From Haematobia irritans (Eukaryota; Arthropoda; Insecta; Diptera; Muscidae): a stretch of 64,000 bases of DNA. Positions 10,471 to 21,453 of this stretch are shown piece after piece. A model generated the notes under the pieces. That model was not told where the DNA came from. It saw only the letters and a list, made by a program, of their open reading frames with translations, and made no database searches. The translations under genes were made by a program, and so were the position numbers. The stretch lies in assembly GCF_050003625.1 (NCBI RefSeq), contig NC_134400.1:43138557-43202556 (forward strand), given 5' to 3'. How positions within the stretch are numbered: the first letter of the stretch is position 1; each line of letters starts with the position of its first letter.

Positions 10471-11074
10471 ATTTAATTTAAATTAATTTATTATTAAATA
10501 TTAATTCAATTTATTTAAGACAAATTGCAATCATAACCAAACCCAGTAGTTTACTGAGTCCTCATCCATTTCAACGTTGCAAACAAATCCTATTAGTTGT
10601 GGTGTCCTCTCCCAATGTAGTGATCCAGACGCAAAACCATCAGACAGAAAACAAGTGTTTAGGAGCCATGTCAAAAAGGAAGAAATCACGGTTCAACCAT
10701 AAAAACCATACAATAAATATGCAAATAAGTTTTGAGAGCCGAAATAAAAACCAATTCATATGAAAATTTCATATTTTTTGATATATTCCTCATTGAGTAA
10801 ACTCAATGCAAGTAGGGACGTGGCCAAATTGTGCCTTTATATTTTATATTAAGGAAATATTTAAGACTCAATTCACTTCTAAGTTTGAAATATATATAAT
10901 ATTTTCATCTTTTGGCATCGTATAAAAAAAAAATTTGGAAGTTCTTCTTAAGTCATTACTTTTAGTGTACACTCAAAAGTGCTCTTCTAACGATTAATTT
11001 ATTTTTCGTTTCATAGGGTACTATGTTCGGGTTTTCCACCAAAACACTAAATTACAAATGACGACGATTATATT
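10471..11074. other. AT-rich spacer, nothing recognised
   Basis: Very AT-rich, without open frames of note and without clear similarity to the repeat families of the window. Confidence 0.5.
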
Positions 11075-11557
11075 TATACCCTTCACCACTACTGTGGTGC
11101 AGGGTATAATAAGTTTGTGCATTTGTATGTAACGCCAAGAAGGAAAAGTCTGAGACCCATCGTTTAGTATACCGATCGTTTTAGAATTAAATTCTGAGTC
11201 GATTTAGCGATGTCCGTCTTTCTGTCTGTCCGACAGTCTGTCTGTCTGTCTGTTCATGTATTTTTGTGTGCAAAGTACAGGTCGCAGTTTAAGTCTGATC
11301 GTCCTCAAATTTGGCATTTTTGGGACAGAGACAACCGCTATTGATTTTGGAAAAAATCGGTTCAGATTTAGATATAGCTGTTATATATTTATCTTCGATC
11401 TGGTCATAGTTGGCGTGTTTATCAACCGATTTTCTTCAAATTCCGCACATTCGAATATTTTATGAGTCTCGAAAAACTTGCAATATCAGCCAAATCAGAT
11501 CAGATTTAGATATAGCTCCCATATATATCTTTCGTCCGATTTAGACTCATATGACCA
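11075..11557 (+). mobile_element. DINE-like element C1, 5' part
   Basis: Begins with a TATACCCTTCACCACTACTG hairpin. It carries the conserved block and a long GTCY microsatellite (CTGTCTGTCTGTCTGTC near 11233), then units of the form AATCGGTTCAGATTTAGATA, TAGCTCCCATATATAT. It is interrupted at about 11557 by a later insertion and resumes at about 13734. Confidence 0.7.
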
Positions 11558-13733
11558 CACACAAAAAAATAACTGCAAATAAATATTAACAACTTTATTT
11601 GTATGTAAAATCTGCTGATGCTCAACAAATTTGTCTATTGAATATGAGAAATTTGTTGTTGAAATGTGTTTGTAGATGCTTGACAGAGGAAATAATAGAA
11701 ATATACTGAATTTTCAACAAATTGTTTTGTTGCGAAATTAGTTGACTGCTATCGATATGAAAACAAAAACAACAAGTATATACGGCCGCAAGTTCGGCCA
11801 GGCCGAATCTTATGTACCCACCACCATGGATTGCGTAGAAACTTCTACGAAAGACTGTCATCCACAATCGAATTACTTGGGTTGTGGTATCTTAACAAAT
11901 TTCAACCGAATGGGAAGTATTTTGCTCTTCCAAGGGGCTCTGGAGGTCAAATCTGGGGATCGGTTTATATGGGGCCTATATATAATTATGGACCGATATC
12001 GACCAATTTTTGCATGGGAGTTTGAGGCCATATATTAACACCACGTACCAAATTTCAACTGAATCAGATGAATTTTGGTCTTCCAAGAGGTTCCGGAGGT
12101 CAAATCTGGTGATCGGTTTATATGGGGGCTATATATAATTATGAGCCGATGTGGACCAATTTTTGCATGGTTGTTAGAGACCATATACTAACATCACGTA
12201 CCAAATTTCAGCCATATCGGATGAAATTTGCTTCTCTTAGAGGCCTCGCAAGCCAAATCGGGGGATCGGTTTATATGGGGGCTATATATAATTATGGACC
12301 GATGTGGACCAATTTTTGCATGGTTGTTAGAGACCATATACTAACACCATGCACCAAATTTCAGCCGGATCGGATGAAATTTGCTTCTCTTAGGGGCCTC
12401 GCAAGCCAAATCGGGGGATCGGTTTATATGGGGGCTATATATAATTATGGACCGATGTGAACCAATTTTTGCATGGTTGTTAGGGACCATATACTAACAC
12501 CATGTACCAAATTTCAGCCGGATCGGATGAAATTTGCTTCTCTTAGAGGCCTCGCAAGCCAAATTTTGGGGTCCGTTTATATGGGGGCTATACGTAAAAG
12601 TGGACCGATATGGCCCATTTGCAATACCATCCGACCTACATCAATAACAACTACTTGTGCCAAGTTTCAAGTCGATAGCTTGTTTCGTTCGGAAGTTAGC
12701 GTGATTTCAACAGTCGGACGGACGGACGGACGGACGGACATGCTCAGATCGACTCAGAATTTCACCACGACCCAGAATATATATACTTTATGGGGTCTTA
12801 GAGCAATATTTCGATGTGTTACAAACGGAATGACAAAGTTAATATACCCCCCATCCTATGGTGGTGGGTATAAAAATACAAGACTGGTTACGCGCACATC
12901 GTTGAAAACATGTACGAAAGCTAAAAGAAGTATGCGAAGAATACCTTTAGAACAAAATGAGTATGAGCACATGCACGTGTATGATAGCAAGCAAAGAGCT
13001 CATTCATCAGAGAATACAGAAAAGCATTTATAAATGCCTGTAAAAAATTTATATTTTTTAAATTTGGTAGTTAAATGTGTTTGTTGTATGAGATAATTAA
13101 TAAAACCGTATTAATATCGGGATTAGAGTTATTACAATTCTAATTAACTAGAATATATATCACTGGGCAAAAAGTTGTCAAAATGCTTGTTAGACCCTGG
13201 ACTACTCAAATTTAAAATCGTCATACATTTACAAAACTGAGTATAGGATTTTCGACACAAAAATGTTACACGTTCCCCGTCCAAAAATAGCATTTTGTCA
13301 TATTCATTCTCTGTGTGTACTTAACAAAATATCTCCTAAATTGTTCCGGCAATTTTGCAATTTTGGTGCAATAATTCTGTCAATTTCAATTTAATTTTTT
13401 GTCAATACACTAATAAATTTGTTACAGGTCATTGATAGACTGCAACAAACAACATACAAATTTTTTCGTTCAAATTCAAAAATATTTGTTGAGGATTAAA
13501 AGTAACGTTCAACAACAAATATTTTGAACTGTTGGATGCTCAACAAATTACTTACAAATTATGTTATTGAGAACACAAATTATTTGTTGCCTTCTGATGG
13601 TAACGATTGCTAACAACTTTTTTGTAATAATGGTTATTAAAAGTACAAATTAGTTTGTTGCAGGAAAATTAACAAATTTTGTTATTGGTTTTCCAACAAA
13701 AGTTATTGGTTCTCAAACTTATTTTTATCTGTG
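11558..13733. mobile_element. CAC...GTG-ended AT-rich element (G), with A2 nested in it
   Basis: Left end CACACAAAAAAATAAC, right end TTATTTTTATCTGTG. Both flanks are rich in CAACAAATTTGTTG-like palindromic words (11600-11750, 13400-13700), which is why I treat them as one element split by A2. Exact ends and target duplication are uncertain. 12873-13330 contains no recognisable gene; 13262-13315 faintly resembles the palindromic MITE at 14027. Confidence 0.45.
11774..12872 (-). mobile_element. DINE-like element A2, complete
   Basis: Both termini present. The 3' end is at the left (CAAGTATATACGGCCGC, then a GGCCAGGCC hairpin and ACCACCATGGATTGCGTAG). The 5' hairpin is at the right (CCATCCTATGGTGGTGGGTA). 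Between them lie about four 153-bp units and a CGGA/TCCG microsatellite near 12716. The units keep frame because 153 is divisible by three, giving long meaningless open frames. Confidence 0.85.
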
Positions 13734-14466
13734 CACAGAGGTTAAAGTTTACTACCGACGTTCGTAAAATTTTCCATAGAGAGCAGCATTGATATTCTAC
13801 CAATGCTTGGTAAATTTGATTTAAATCGGTTCAGATTTAGATATAGCTCCCATATATATCTTTCATCCGATTTGAACTTATGTGACCTCAAAAGCCCCGA
13901 CATGCTTCAAATTTTGCACAAGGAGTACGTTTTATAGTATCGGTAAGTGTATTAAATTTGGTTGAAATCGGTTAAGATTTAGATATAGCTCTCATATATA
14001 TCTTTCGCACGATTTGCACTTATATGCACGCAGAGAAGGAATATGATCACATCAAAAATATTTCAAGAGCAAAATGTTATTTTTGTATGGTGACCATGTA
14101 ACATGTTATTTTCTCATCAAATATAACCTGCTTGCCGAAATCAGATGCATGATTTTCGAGAAAATAACATGGTTGCGAAAACCATGTTACATGGTCACCA
14201 CCCAAAAATAACATTTTGCTCTTAAAATTGTTTGAGGTGATCATATTCCTTCTCTGGGCGTGGCCTCAAAAGCCAGAGTATTGCCGTGATTTGCTTCAAA
14301 TTTTGCACGAGAGGTACGTTTGATGGTATCGTTATGTGTGCCAATTTGATTTGAACTTATATGACCTCAAAAGCCAGAGTATTGCTCTGACATGCTTCAA
14401 ATTTTGCACAAGTACGAGTACGTTTAATAGTATCGTTGCATGGCCGTTATAAATCATGCCTAACTA
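13734..14466 (+). mobile_element. DINE-like element C1, continuation
   Basis: C-type units resume (TAAATCGGTTCAGATTTAGA near 13824, GACCTCAAAAGCC near 13885, TTGCACAAGGAGTACG near 13912) and are interrupted by a MITE at 14027-14262. After about 14445 the sequence changes to an A-type fragment (TGGCCGTTATAAATCATGCC), into which the next element inserted. Confidence 0.65.
14027..14262. mobile_element. Palindromic MITE P, copy 1
   Basis: 236 bp with inverted arms of about 60 bp. The left starts CACGCAGAGAAGGAATATGA and the right ends with its complement (TCATATTCCTTCTCTGGGCG). The arms also share AGCAAAATGTTATTTTTG and ACCATGTAACATG. It interrupts a C unit whose uninterrupted counterpart (ACTTATATGACCTCAAAAG) is at 14355. 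No coding capacity. A second copy is at 60327-60577. Confidence 0.8.
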
Positions 14467-14780
14467 CACGCAAAAAAATAATTCTTTCCTCCCAAACGAA
14501 ATTTTAGACAAACAAAGTTCGTTTCTTATTTGCTTTTCGCTGTAAGGAAGTGTATTTGGAAGAAAAGTATATACTTTTTGTGATAAACATTTATTCTTTT
14601 CTAGGATGTAACAACAATTTGATAAAGACTAACTAAAAAAAATTTTTTCTTGCTAATTGCATTTTCCCTCACATCTTTCTCACATCCACGAGTTTTTTAG
14701 TTCTTAACACCTTTTCCTGTAATACAAACAATGTAGAAGAAATTATACGAATTTATAAATTTTTAAATTTTTTTTTTACC

Positions 14781-14855
14781 TTTCGTCTGGACGGAGAATC
14801 GAACCGCGGACCATGCACTTTATAAGCCAACACACTAACCACTGAGCTATGTACC
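14781..14855 (-). other. tRNA-like module (left) of element T copy 1
   Basis: Read on the minus strand it shows the A-box-like TAGCTCAGTGGTTAGTG and B box GGTTCGATTCT, 75 nt overall. The anticodon stem does not pair properly, so it is not a functional tRNA gene but a tRNA-derived promoter module. Confidence 0.6.
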
Positions 14856-14969
14856 TGTTATGGTCATCAATAGATAATTATCCATATAAGTTATATTTAT
14901 ATAGCATAGCTTGTGGCGCCCACGAACTGAATAAACAAAGTTTATTTAACAGAAACAAACATTTAGTTT

Positions 14970-15044
14970 GGCACCGTGGAGCAGTGGTTGCTACGTCTGA
15001 CTCTCATGCCAAGGGTCGTGGGTTCGATCCCTGCTTCGACCAAA
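14970..15044 (+). other. tRNA-like module (right) of element T copy 1
   Basis: A-box-like GTGGAGCAGTGG and B box GGTTCGATCCC, ending GCTTCGACCAAAG just before a run of about 18 T, a strong polymerase III terminator. The acceptor stem ends do not pair as in a real tRNA. Confidence 0.6.
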
Positions 15045-15376
15045 GTTTTTTTTTTTTTTTTTTTACATATATTCCACATATGTTCGGAAGATTCCGAAAA
15101 AATGTTCAACATTACATTGTACTATAGTAAATTTTGAACTGAAAAAGGTGTTTTATTAAAGACCAAAAGTCAGAAAAGAATAGTGTTTGATATAAACGAA
15201 ATGGACTCTGTTGTTGTTTCAAAAATAACTTTTTTTATTGAAAAAATAAAAACTTTGTAACAAACGATTTTTTTTGGTGATAAAAGTTTAAAATTTTCGA
15301 AGCAATTCAAAAAACTCTAACAAAAGAAAAACGTTTTCGGTACACGTTTTCCAAACGTTTTTTTTCTTTGCGTGTA

Positions 15377-15558
15377 GGTCTATATCGGTCTATAGTTATA
15401 TATAGCCCTCAGATAAATCGATCCCGAATCACACAAAAATTGGTCCATATCAAGTTCATAATTGTATATATCCCCCATATAAGCGACCCCCATATTTCAA
15501 TTCTGGCTCTACGTACCGTGCAAAAAGTCCATATCGATTCGTAATAGTTTGTAGACTT
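15377..15558 (+). repeat. DINE-like A fragment
   Basis: Short stretch of A-type units (TATAGTTATATATAGCCCTC, ATCACACAAAAATTGGTCC) matching the 3' part of A1 near 6260-6400. It is the right half of the fragment into which element T inserted. Confidence 0.65.
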
Positions 15559-16703
15559 TATACCCTCCACCATAGGATGGGGGGTATATTAACGTTGTCA
15601 TTCCGTTTGTAACACATCGAAATATTGCTCTAAGACCCCATAAAGTATATATATTCTGGATCGTGGTGAAATTCTGAGTCGATCTGGGCATGTCCGTCCG
15701 TCCGTCTGTTGAAATCACGCTAGCTTCCTAACGAAACAAGCTATCGACTTGAAACTTGGCACAAGTAGTTGTTATTGATGTAGGTCGGACGGTATTGAAA
15801 ATGGACCATTTCGGTCCACTTTTACGTATAGCCCCCATATAAACCGATCCCCCGATTTGACTTGCCAAGCCTATAAGAGAAGTAAATTTCATCCGATCCG
15901 GCTGACATTTGGTACATGGTGTTGGTATATGGTCTCTAACAACCATGTAAAAATTGGTCCACATCGGTCCATAATTATATATAGCCCCCATATAAGCCGA
16001 TCCCCCGATTTGGCTTGCGGAGCCTCTAAGAGATGCAAATTTCATCCGATCCGGCTGAAATTTGGTACATGGTGTCAGTATATGGTCTTTATCAACCATG
16101 CAAAAATTGGTCCACATCGGTCCATAATTATATATAGCCCCCATATAAACCGATCCCCAGATTTGGCTTGCGAAGCCTCTAAGAGAAGAAAATTTCATCC
16201 GATCCGGCTGAAATTTGGTACATGGTGTTAGTATATGGTCTCTACCAACTATGCAAAATTTGGTGCACATCGGTCAATAATTATATATAGTCCCCATATA
16301 AACCTATCCCCCGATTTGGCTTGCGAAGCCTCTAAGAGAAGAAAATTTCATCCGATTTGGTTGAACTTTGGTACGTGATGTTAGTACATGATATTTAAAA
16401 ACCATGCCAAAAGTGATCCATATCAGTCCATAATCATATATAGCCCCCATATAAACCGATCCCGTGCAAAAGTCCATATTGATTCGTAATTATTTGTAGA
16501 CTTACCTATACATACCTTTTTTGTCTAATATATAACACGTATGGACTAACTCACAATTTAGAAAACGATGTTAGGAAGTTTTAAGATACCACAACCCAAT
16601 TAATTCGATTGTGGATGACAGTCTTTCGTAGAAGTTTCTACGCAATCCATGGTGGAGGGTATATAAGATTAGGGCTAGCCGAACTTACGGCCGTATATAC
16701 TTG
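15559..16703 (+). mobile_element. DINE-like element A3, complete
   Basis: Starts TATACCCTCCACCATAGG. The GTCCGTCCGTCCGTCTG microsatellite is near 15692, followed by about four 153-bp units, then the conserved 3' region (GATTGTGGATGACAGTC, TACGCAATCCATGGTGGAGG) and the hairpin GGCCGTATATACTTG. Both ends present, 1145 bp. Confidence 0.85.
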
Positions 16704-16895
16704 TTTTTGTATAATATATACCACGTATGGACTAACTCAGAATTTAGAAAACGATGTTAAGAAATTTTTGAGATACCACAACCCAATTAATTCGATTGTG
16801 GATGACAGTCTTTCGTAGAAGTTTCTACGCAATCCATGGTGGAGGGTACATAAGATTCGGCCTGGCCGAACTTACGACCGTAACGTTATATACTT
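16704..16895 (+). repeat. Tandem duplication of the A3 3' end
   Basis: Repeats the last ~190 bp of A3 (GATTGTGGATGACAGTC at 16610 and again at 16797, a 187-bp offset), ending again in TATACTTG. Head-to-tail 3' ends of this kind are expected if termination is skipped during rolling-circle movement. Confidence 0.8.
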
Positions 16896-17154
16896 GTTTT
16901 TATATTAAATCTTTTTCAAATTATCGATTGGAAAGATTCAGGACATTGATTGCCAAATTTTACATATTTCTAAGATCATTGATTCAAAAGAGTAACCGTG
17001 GAAATAATCTGGTTTTCGGCGCGAAAACTGAACATAGTTCCAACCTTAAGGTAAAATGCCGTTCGGACTCAGCTACAAAAAGAAAATCGAGGAAAACATG
17101 GAATTGGGCAATATTCAGTGACATATCAGTGACTATAATTAATCCCATATTTGT
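16896..17154. other. Spacer with a SINE fragment
   Basis: 17058-17140 resembles the SINE body (GCCGTTCGGACTCAGCTAC, ATGGAATTGGGCAATATTCA). The rest is unassigned. Confidence 0.5.
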
Positions 17155-18237
17155 CAAGTAAACACGGCCGTAAGTTCGGCCAGGCCGAATCTTATGTACC
17201 CTCCACCATGAATTGCGTAGAAACTTCTACTAAAGACGGTCATCCACAATTAAATTACTTGGGTTGCGGCCGATGGCAAGGCATCTCAAAACTTCTTAAT
17301 ATCATCTTCTAAATTGTAAGTTAGTCCATGCGGGATATATACTAGGCAAAAGAAAGGTCGATTAAATACTGAGTGCTGCCCGATTCGATGTTAAGCTCTA
17401 TGACAAGGGACCTCCTTTTTATAGCCGAGTCCGAACGGCGTTCCACATTGCAGTGAAACCACTTAGAGAAGCTTTGAAACCCTCAGAAATGGCACCAGCA
17501 TTACTGAGTTGGGATAATCCACCGCTGAAAAACTTTTTGGTGTTCGGTCGAAGCAGGAATCGAAACCTCGACCTTTTGTATGCAAGGCGGGCATGCTAAC
17601 CATTGCACCACGGTGGCTTCTATATATAGGGAAGAAATAATGAACTTTTGTGCAGTAATTATAGAGTCAGAATTGAAATGTGGGGGTCGCTTTATATAGG
17701 GGCTACATATAATTATGAACACGAGTCTACCAAAAATGGCAGATTTTTTACTGTTTGGTAGATTGGTAGAATTTTTGATGTTTTTGAAGATTTTGCAAAA
17801 TATTCCTATCCAACTATGAAATGATTCATAAATTTTCTATAACAATAAAATTCTGACAAAATTTCTATAGAAATAAATTTTTGACAAAATTTTGTATAGA
17901 AATTATATTTTGACAAAATTTCCTAAAGACGTAAAATGTTGACAAAATTTTCTATAGAAATATAAAAATTTGACAAAATTTTCTATGGCAATAAAATTTT
18001 GGTAGATTATTTTTGGCTCGAGTAGCAATCGTGATTTTTCTTTAATTGGGGATTGGTTTATTTGGGGGCTATATACTACTATGGACCGATGTGAATCAAT
18101 TTTTGCATGGTTGTTAGAGACAATATACCAACATCATGTACCAATTTTAAGCCGGATCGGATGAAATTTGCTTCTCTTTGAGGCTCCGCAAGTCAAATCT
18201 GGGGATCGGTTTATATGGGGGAAATGGATCAACCCCA
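17155..18237 (-). mobile_element. DINE-like element A4, 3' part, interrupted
   Basis: Begins at the 3' terminus (CAAGTAAACACGGCCGTAAG), is interrupted by a SINE (17368-17619), continues with a short 29-bp minisatellite (about 17812-18000) and one 153-bp unit (about 18050-18230). Element H1 follows. The 5' end may be the A fragment at 19330-19640. Confidence 0.65.
17368..17619 (-). mobile_element. tRNA-derived SINE, copy 3, lacking the 3' tail
   Basis: Minus-strand copy from the tRNA-like head (GGTGCAATGGTTAGCATGCC on the minus strand) through the CTATAAAAAGGAGG body. The LINE-derived 3' tail present in the other two copies is absent. Confidence 0.75.
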
Positions 18238-18893
18238 CACTGAAAAAAAAGCATACCCGGTTCCAAAGATTTTGTCTTTACTTTAAAAAATTTGGTCTTG
18301 ATTCCGAGCCAAAGAAGCGGAGAATACAAGTAAGGATACTTTTAAGACACAATTCTCTTTTAAAATCGGGTTTTGTGTACTTGCTTCTAGGAAGCAAATT
18401 TTAATTTATCGCTTTTTCAGCTTTTTTTCTTCATATGCTATCAAAGTCCTTTAAAAACAAGTTAAAGACGACTTTATTTTCCAAATTAAGACTCGACTTC
18501 TAGTAGAAATTATGCTGTGTTTCAAGTAAAAAACGTCTTTAAAATAAAGTGTTGAAAAACATGTCCTATATTTGAACGATTTTTTGCTTTGTAGTTAAAA
18601 TGCAAAAAGACAACAAATTTAAAGACAATTTCATTAAATTTAAAGATTTTTTCTAAATTATTAAAGTCAAGATGACCTTAGCCCAAACATTTTTTCTTTC
18701 ATGTTATGATATCCATTTTTAAATCAAATCACTTAATTATAAGGGCAATACGACTTCATTGAAAAGTTTATCGACCTTTGGTCAAGGAAAAAAACTTTAT
18801 ACTAGAGAAATGCGTCTTCTATGCTAAGCAAAATTTGCATTCGTATTTTAAAGACATGAAATCTTTGACCCCACGACAATATTTTTTTCAGTG
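18238..18893 (+). mobile_element. CAC...GTG-ended element H1
   Basis: 656 bp, left end CACTGAAAAAAAAGCATACC, right end ATTTTTTTCAGTG. No coding capacity. An inverted copy (H2) lies at 19829-20466 and a partial copy at about 36685-36945. Confidence 0.75.
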
Positions 18894-19329
18894 CAGGACC
18901 GGTACAGGGTTAGTCCCTGGTGTGTATGGACCAGTCACAAGCGTATGGAATGGACAGGTCACTTTAACATGGGTTTGTCATTGGCTGGGAAAATTTACAC
19001 TTTAGGACACGACTTGGACTCATCCCAAAGGACACGTGCTGGAACAACTTAGTAGGACTACCATATAGACAACTGCTATTGAAAAACTCTGGGACAAACT
19101 TATAGGACCCTGTTTCCATCCGTATCGCACCAGAAAGGAATATGTTGAACAATAAATAAATCTGATAGTTGTATTGTAGTAAAAGTGTGGATTCAAAAAG
19201 ATTTTAATATCAAGTGAGTATAAAAATCAATAAATTATATGAGAATTCAAAATGTTCATAAACTGGAGCACTAGTAGCAGTCCTGTAATGGGTCCATTTG
19301 TGGCAATTTGCACTAATTTCCCGTAGGGT
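18894..19329. other. Unassigned spacer
   Basis: Slightly GC-richer stretch (GGACCGGTACAGGGTTAGTC near 18897) with no match inside the window and no convincing frame. Confidence 0.4.
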
Positions 19330-19640
19330 AATTATTGACCGATGTGGTTGTTAGAGACCATATACCAACACCATGTACCAATTTCAGCCAGATCGGATGA
19401 AATAGGCTTCTCTTAGAGGCTCCGCAAGCCAAATCGGGGGGTCCGTTTATCTGGGGGCTATACGTAAACGTGAACCGATATGGCCATTTGCAATACCATC
19501 CGCCCTACATCAATAACAACTACTTGTGCCAAGTTTCAAGTCGATAGCTTGTTTCGTTCGGAAGTTAGCGTGATTTCAAAAGACGGACGGACGGACATGA
19601 TTAGATCGACTCAGAATTTCACCACGGTAATAAACTTTTG
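19330..19640 (-). mobile_element. DINE-like A fragment, 5' region without the terminus
   Basis: One 153-bp unit followed by the conserved block (GTGCCAAGTTTCAAGTCGAT) and the CGGA microsatellite (AAGACGGACGGACGG near 19580). It stops before the 5' hairpin. Probably the other end of A4. Confidence 0.65.
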
Positions 19641-19828
19641 AATTAAGTCAATTTATCCTTAATCACTTAACTATAAGATTCAACTTAATATTGGGTAACC
19701 TAAAATGAAAGAAAATTTTGGTTGACTACCCAGCAAAAAAACGTTGTCAAAAAAGTTGTGTTCTTTTTGAATCCGGAAGTGGTGTAAACTTAACACAGGA
19801 GCGATAAATTTAATGGGGGCTTGTCTTG

Positions 19829-20466
19829 CACTGAAAAAAATATTGTCGTGAGGTCAAAGATTTCATGTCTTTAAAATACAAATGCAAATTTTGCTTAGCA
19901 TAGAAGACGCATTTCTCTAATATAAAGTTTTTTTCGTAGCCCAAAAGTCGATAAACTTTTCACTGAAGTCGTATTGTCCTTATAATTAAGTGATTTCACT
20001 TAAAAATGGGTATCATAACATGAAAGAAAAAATGTATGGGTTAAGGGCAACTTGACTTTAATAATTCAGAAAAATTCTTTAAATTTAATGAAATTGTCTT
20101 TAAATTTGTTGTCTTTTTGCATCTTGACTACAAAGCAAAAAATCGTTCAAATATAGGACATGTTTTTCAACACTTTATTTTAAAGACGTTTTTTACTTGA
20201 AACACTGGAAGTCGAGTCTGAATTTGGAAATAAAGTTGTCTTTAACTCGTCTTTAAAGGACTTTGATAGCATATGAAGAAAAAAAGCTGTAAAATCGAAA
20301 AATTAAAATTTGCTTACTAGAAGCAAGTACGCAAAACCCAAATTTAAAAGAGAATTGTGTCTTAAAAGTATCCTTACTTGTATTCTCCGCTTCTTTGGCT
20401 CGGAATCAATACCAAAATTTTTAAAGTAATTCAAAACTTTGGAACCGGGCATGCTTTTTTTCAGTG
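19829..20466 (-). mobile_element. CAC...GTG-ended element H2, inverted copy of H1
   Basis: 638 bp from CACTGAAAAAAATATTGTCG to AAGCATGCCCGG-containing right end (complement CACTGAAAAAAAGCATGCC). High similarity to H1 over its whole length, in opposite orientation and 935 bp away. The stretch 19641-19828 before it is unassigned. Confidence 0.75.
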
Positions 20467-20489
20467 TGCGACGGATGTATACCATTTCA

Positions 20490-21423
20490 ACAGCCGTTGC
20501 ATTGAATTCGCATCTCTTTTTAGAGTGCCATTCAAATTCAGTATTTTGTGTCTGTAGATTTTCACCCGAGAAGTAAAATCTGCATTGAGTTTCAAGCAAT
20601 TTTCATGATCTATACCCTCAAGAAGTGAAATCGGTCTATATGGAGGCCTTACAAATGAACCGATAAAAACTTAATCCGATACATGTTTTTGTGAGCCTAA
20701 AATACCAGAATATTTACAATTTCAGGCAAATCGGATAAAAACTATCGGATAAACCGTATACGGTTTCTGGAAACCCAAGGAATTAAGTTGGGAGATCGTT
20801 CATATGGGGGATATACTAAAATATGGACCGATACTCACCGTTTTCGGCACACCTCTTTATGGCCCGAAAATATCTCTAGATTTCCAATTTCAGACAAATT
20901 CGATAAAAACTACGTCTTATAGAAGCCCAAGACCCCAAATCGGGAGGTCGGTTTATATGGGGACTATACCAAAACATGAGCCGATACTCACAATTTTTGG
21001 CGCACCTCTTTATGGTTCTAAAATATCTCTAGATTTCTAATTTCAGGTAAATTGGATAAAAACTACGGTTTCTCTAAGTCCAAGACCCCAAATCGGGAGG
21101 TCGGTTTATATGGGGACTATATCAAAACCTTCACCGATATAGCCCATCTTCGAACTTGACCTGCCTGCACACAAAAGACGAGTTTGTGCAAAATTTCAGC
21201 ATGATTGCTTCATTATTGAAGACAGTAGCGTGATTACCACAGACAGACAGACAGCCAGACATACATACAGAGAGACAGATGGACATGGTTATATCGTCTT
21301 AGAATTTCTCACTGATCAAGAATTTATATACTTTATATATTCGGAAATCGATATTTCGATGTGTTACAAACGGAATGACAAACCTATTATACCCCCGTCA
21401 CCATTATATGGTGGTGGGTATAC
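20490..21423 (-). mobile_element. DINE-like element B1
   Basis: B-type units (CCAAGACCCCAAATCGGGAG, GGTCGGTTTATATGG) at about 20930 and 21090. The CAGACAGACAGACAG microsatellite is near 21240, the conserved TATATACTTTATATATTCGG near 21330, and the 5' hairpin (CCACCATATAATGG on the minus strand) is at the right end. The left border is inferred from similarity with B2. Confidence 0.7.
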
Positions 21424-21453
21424 AAAGTTGAAATCACCCATTAAAAATATAAA

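Larger units (their letters stand above)
14467..15374 (+). mobile_element. TA-flanked element T, copy 1, with two divergent tRNA-like modules
   Basis: 908 bp, left end CACGCAAAAAAATAATTC, right end TTTTTTTCTTTGCGTG, flanked by TA (14465-14466, 15375-15376). It contains a minus-strand tRNA-like module (14781-14855) and a plus-strand one (14970-15044) followed by an 18-nt T run. No transposase-like frame is present. The second copy at 24800-25696 is about 95% alike by eye. Confidence 0.85.
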
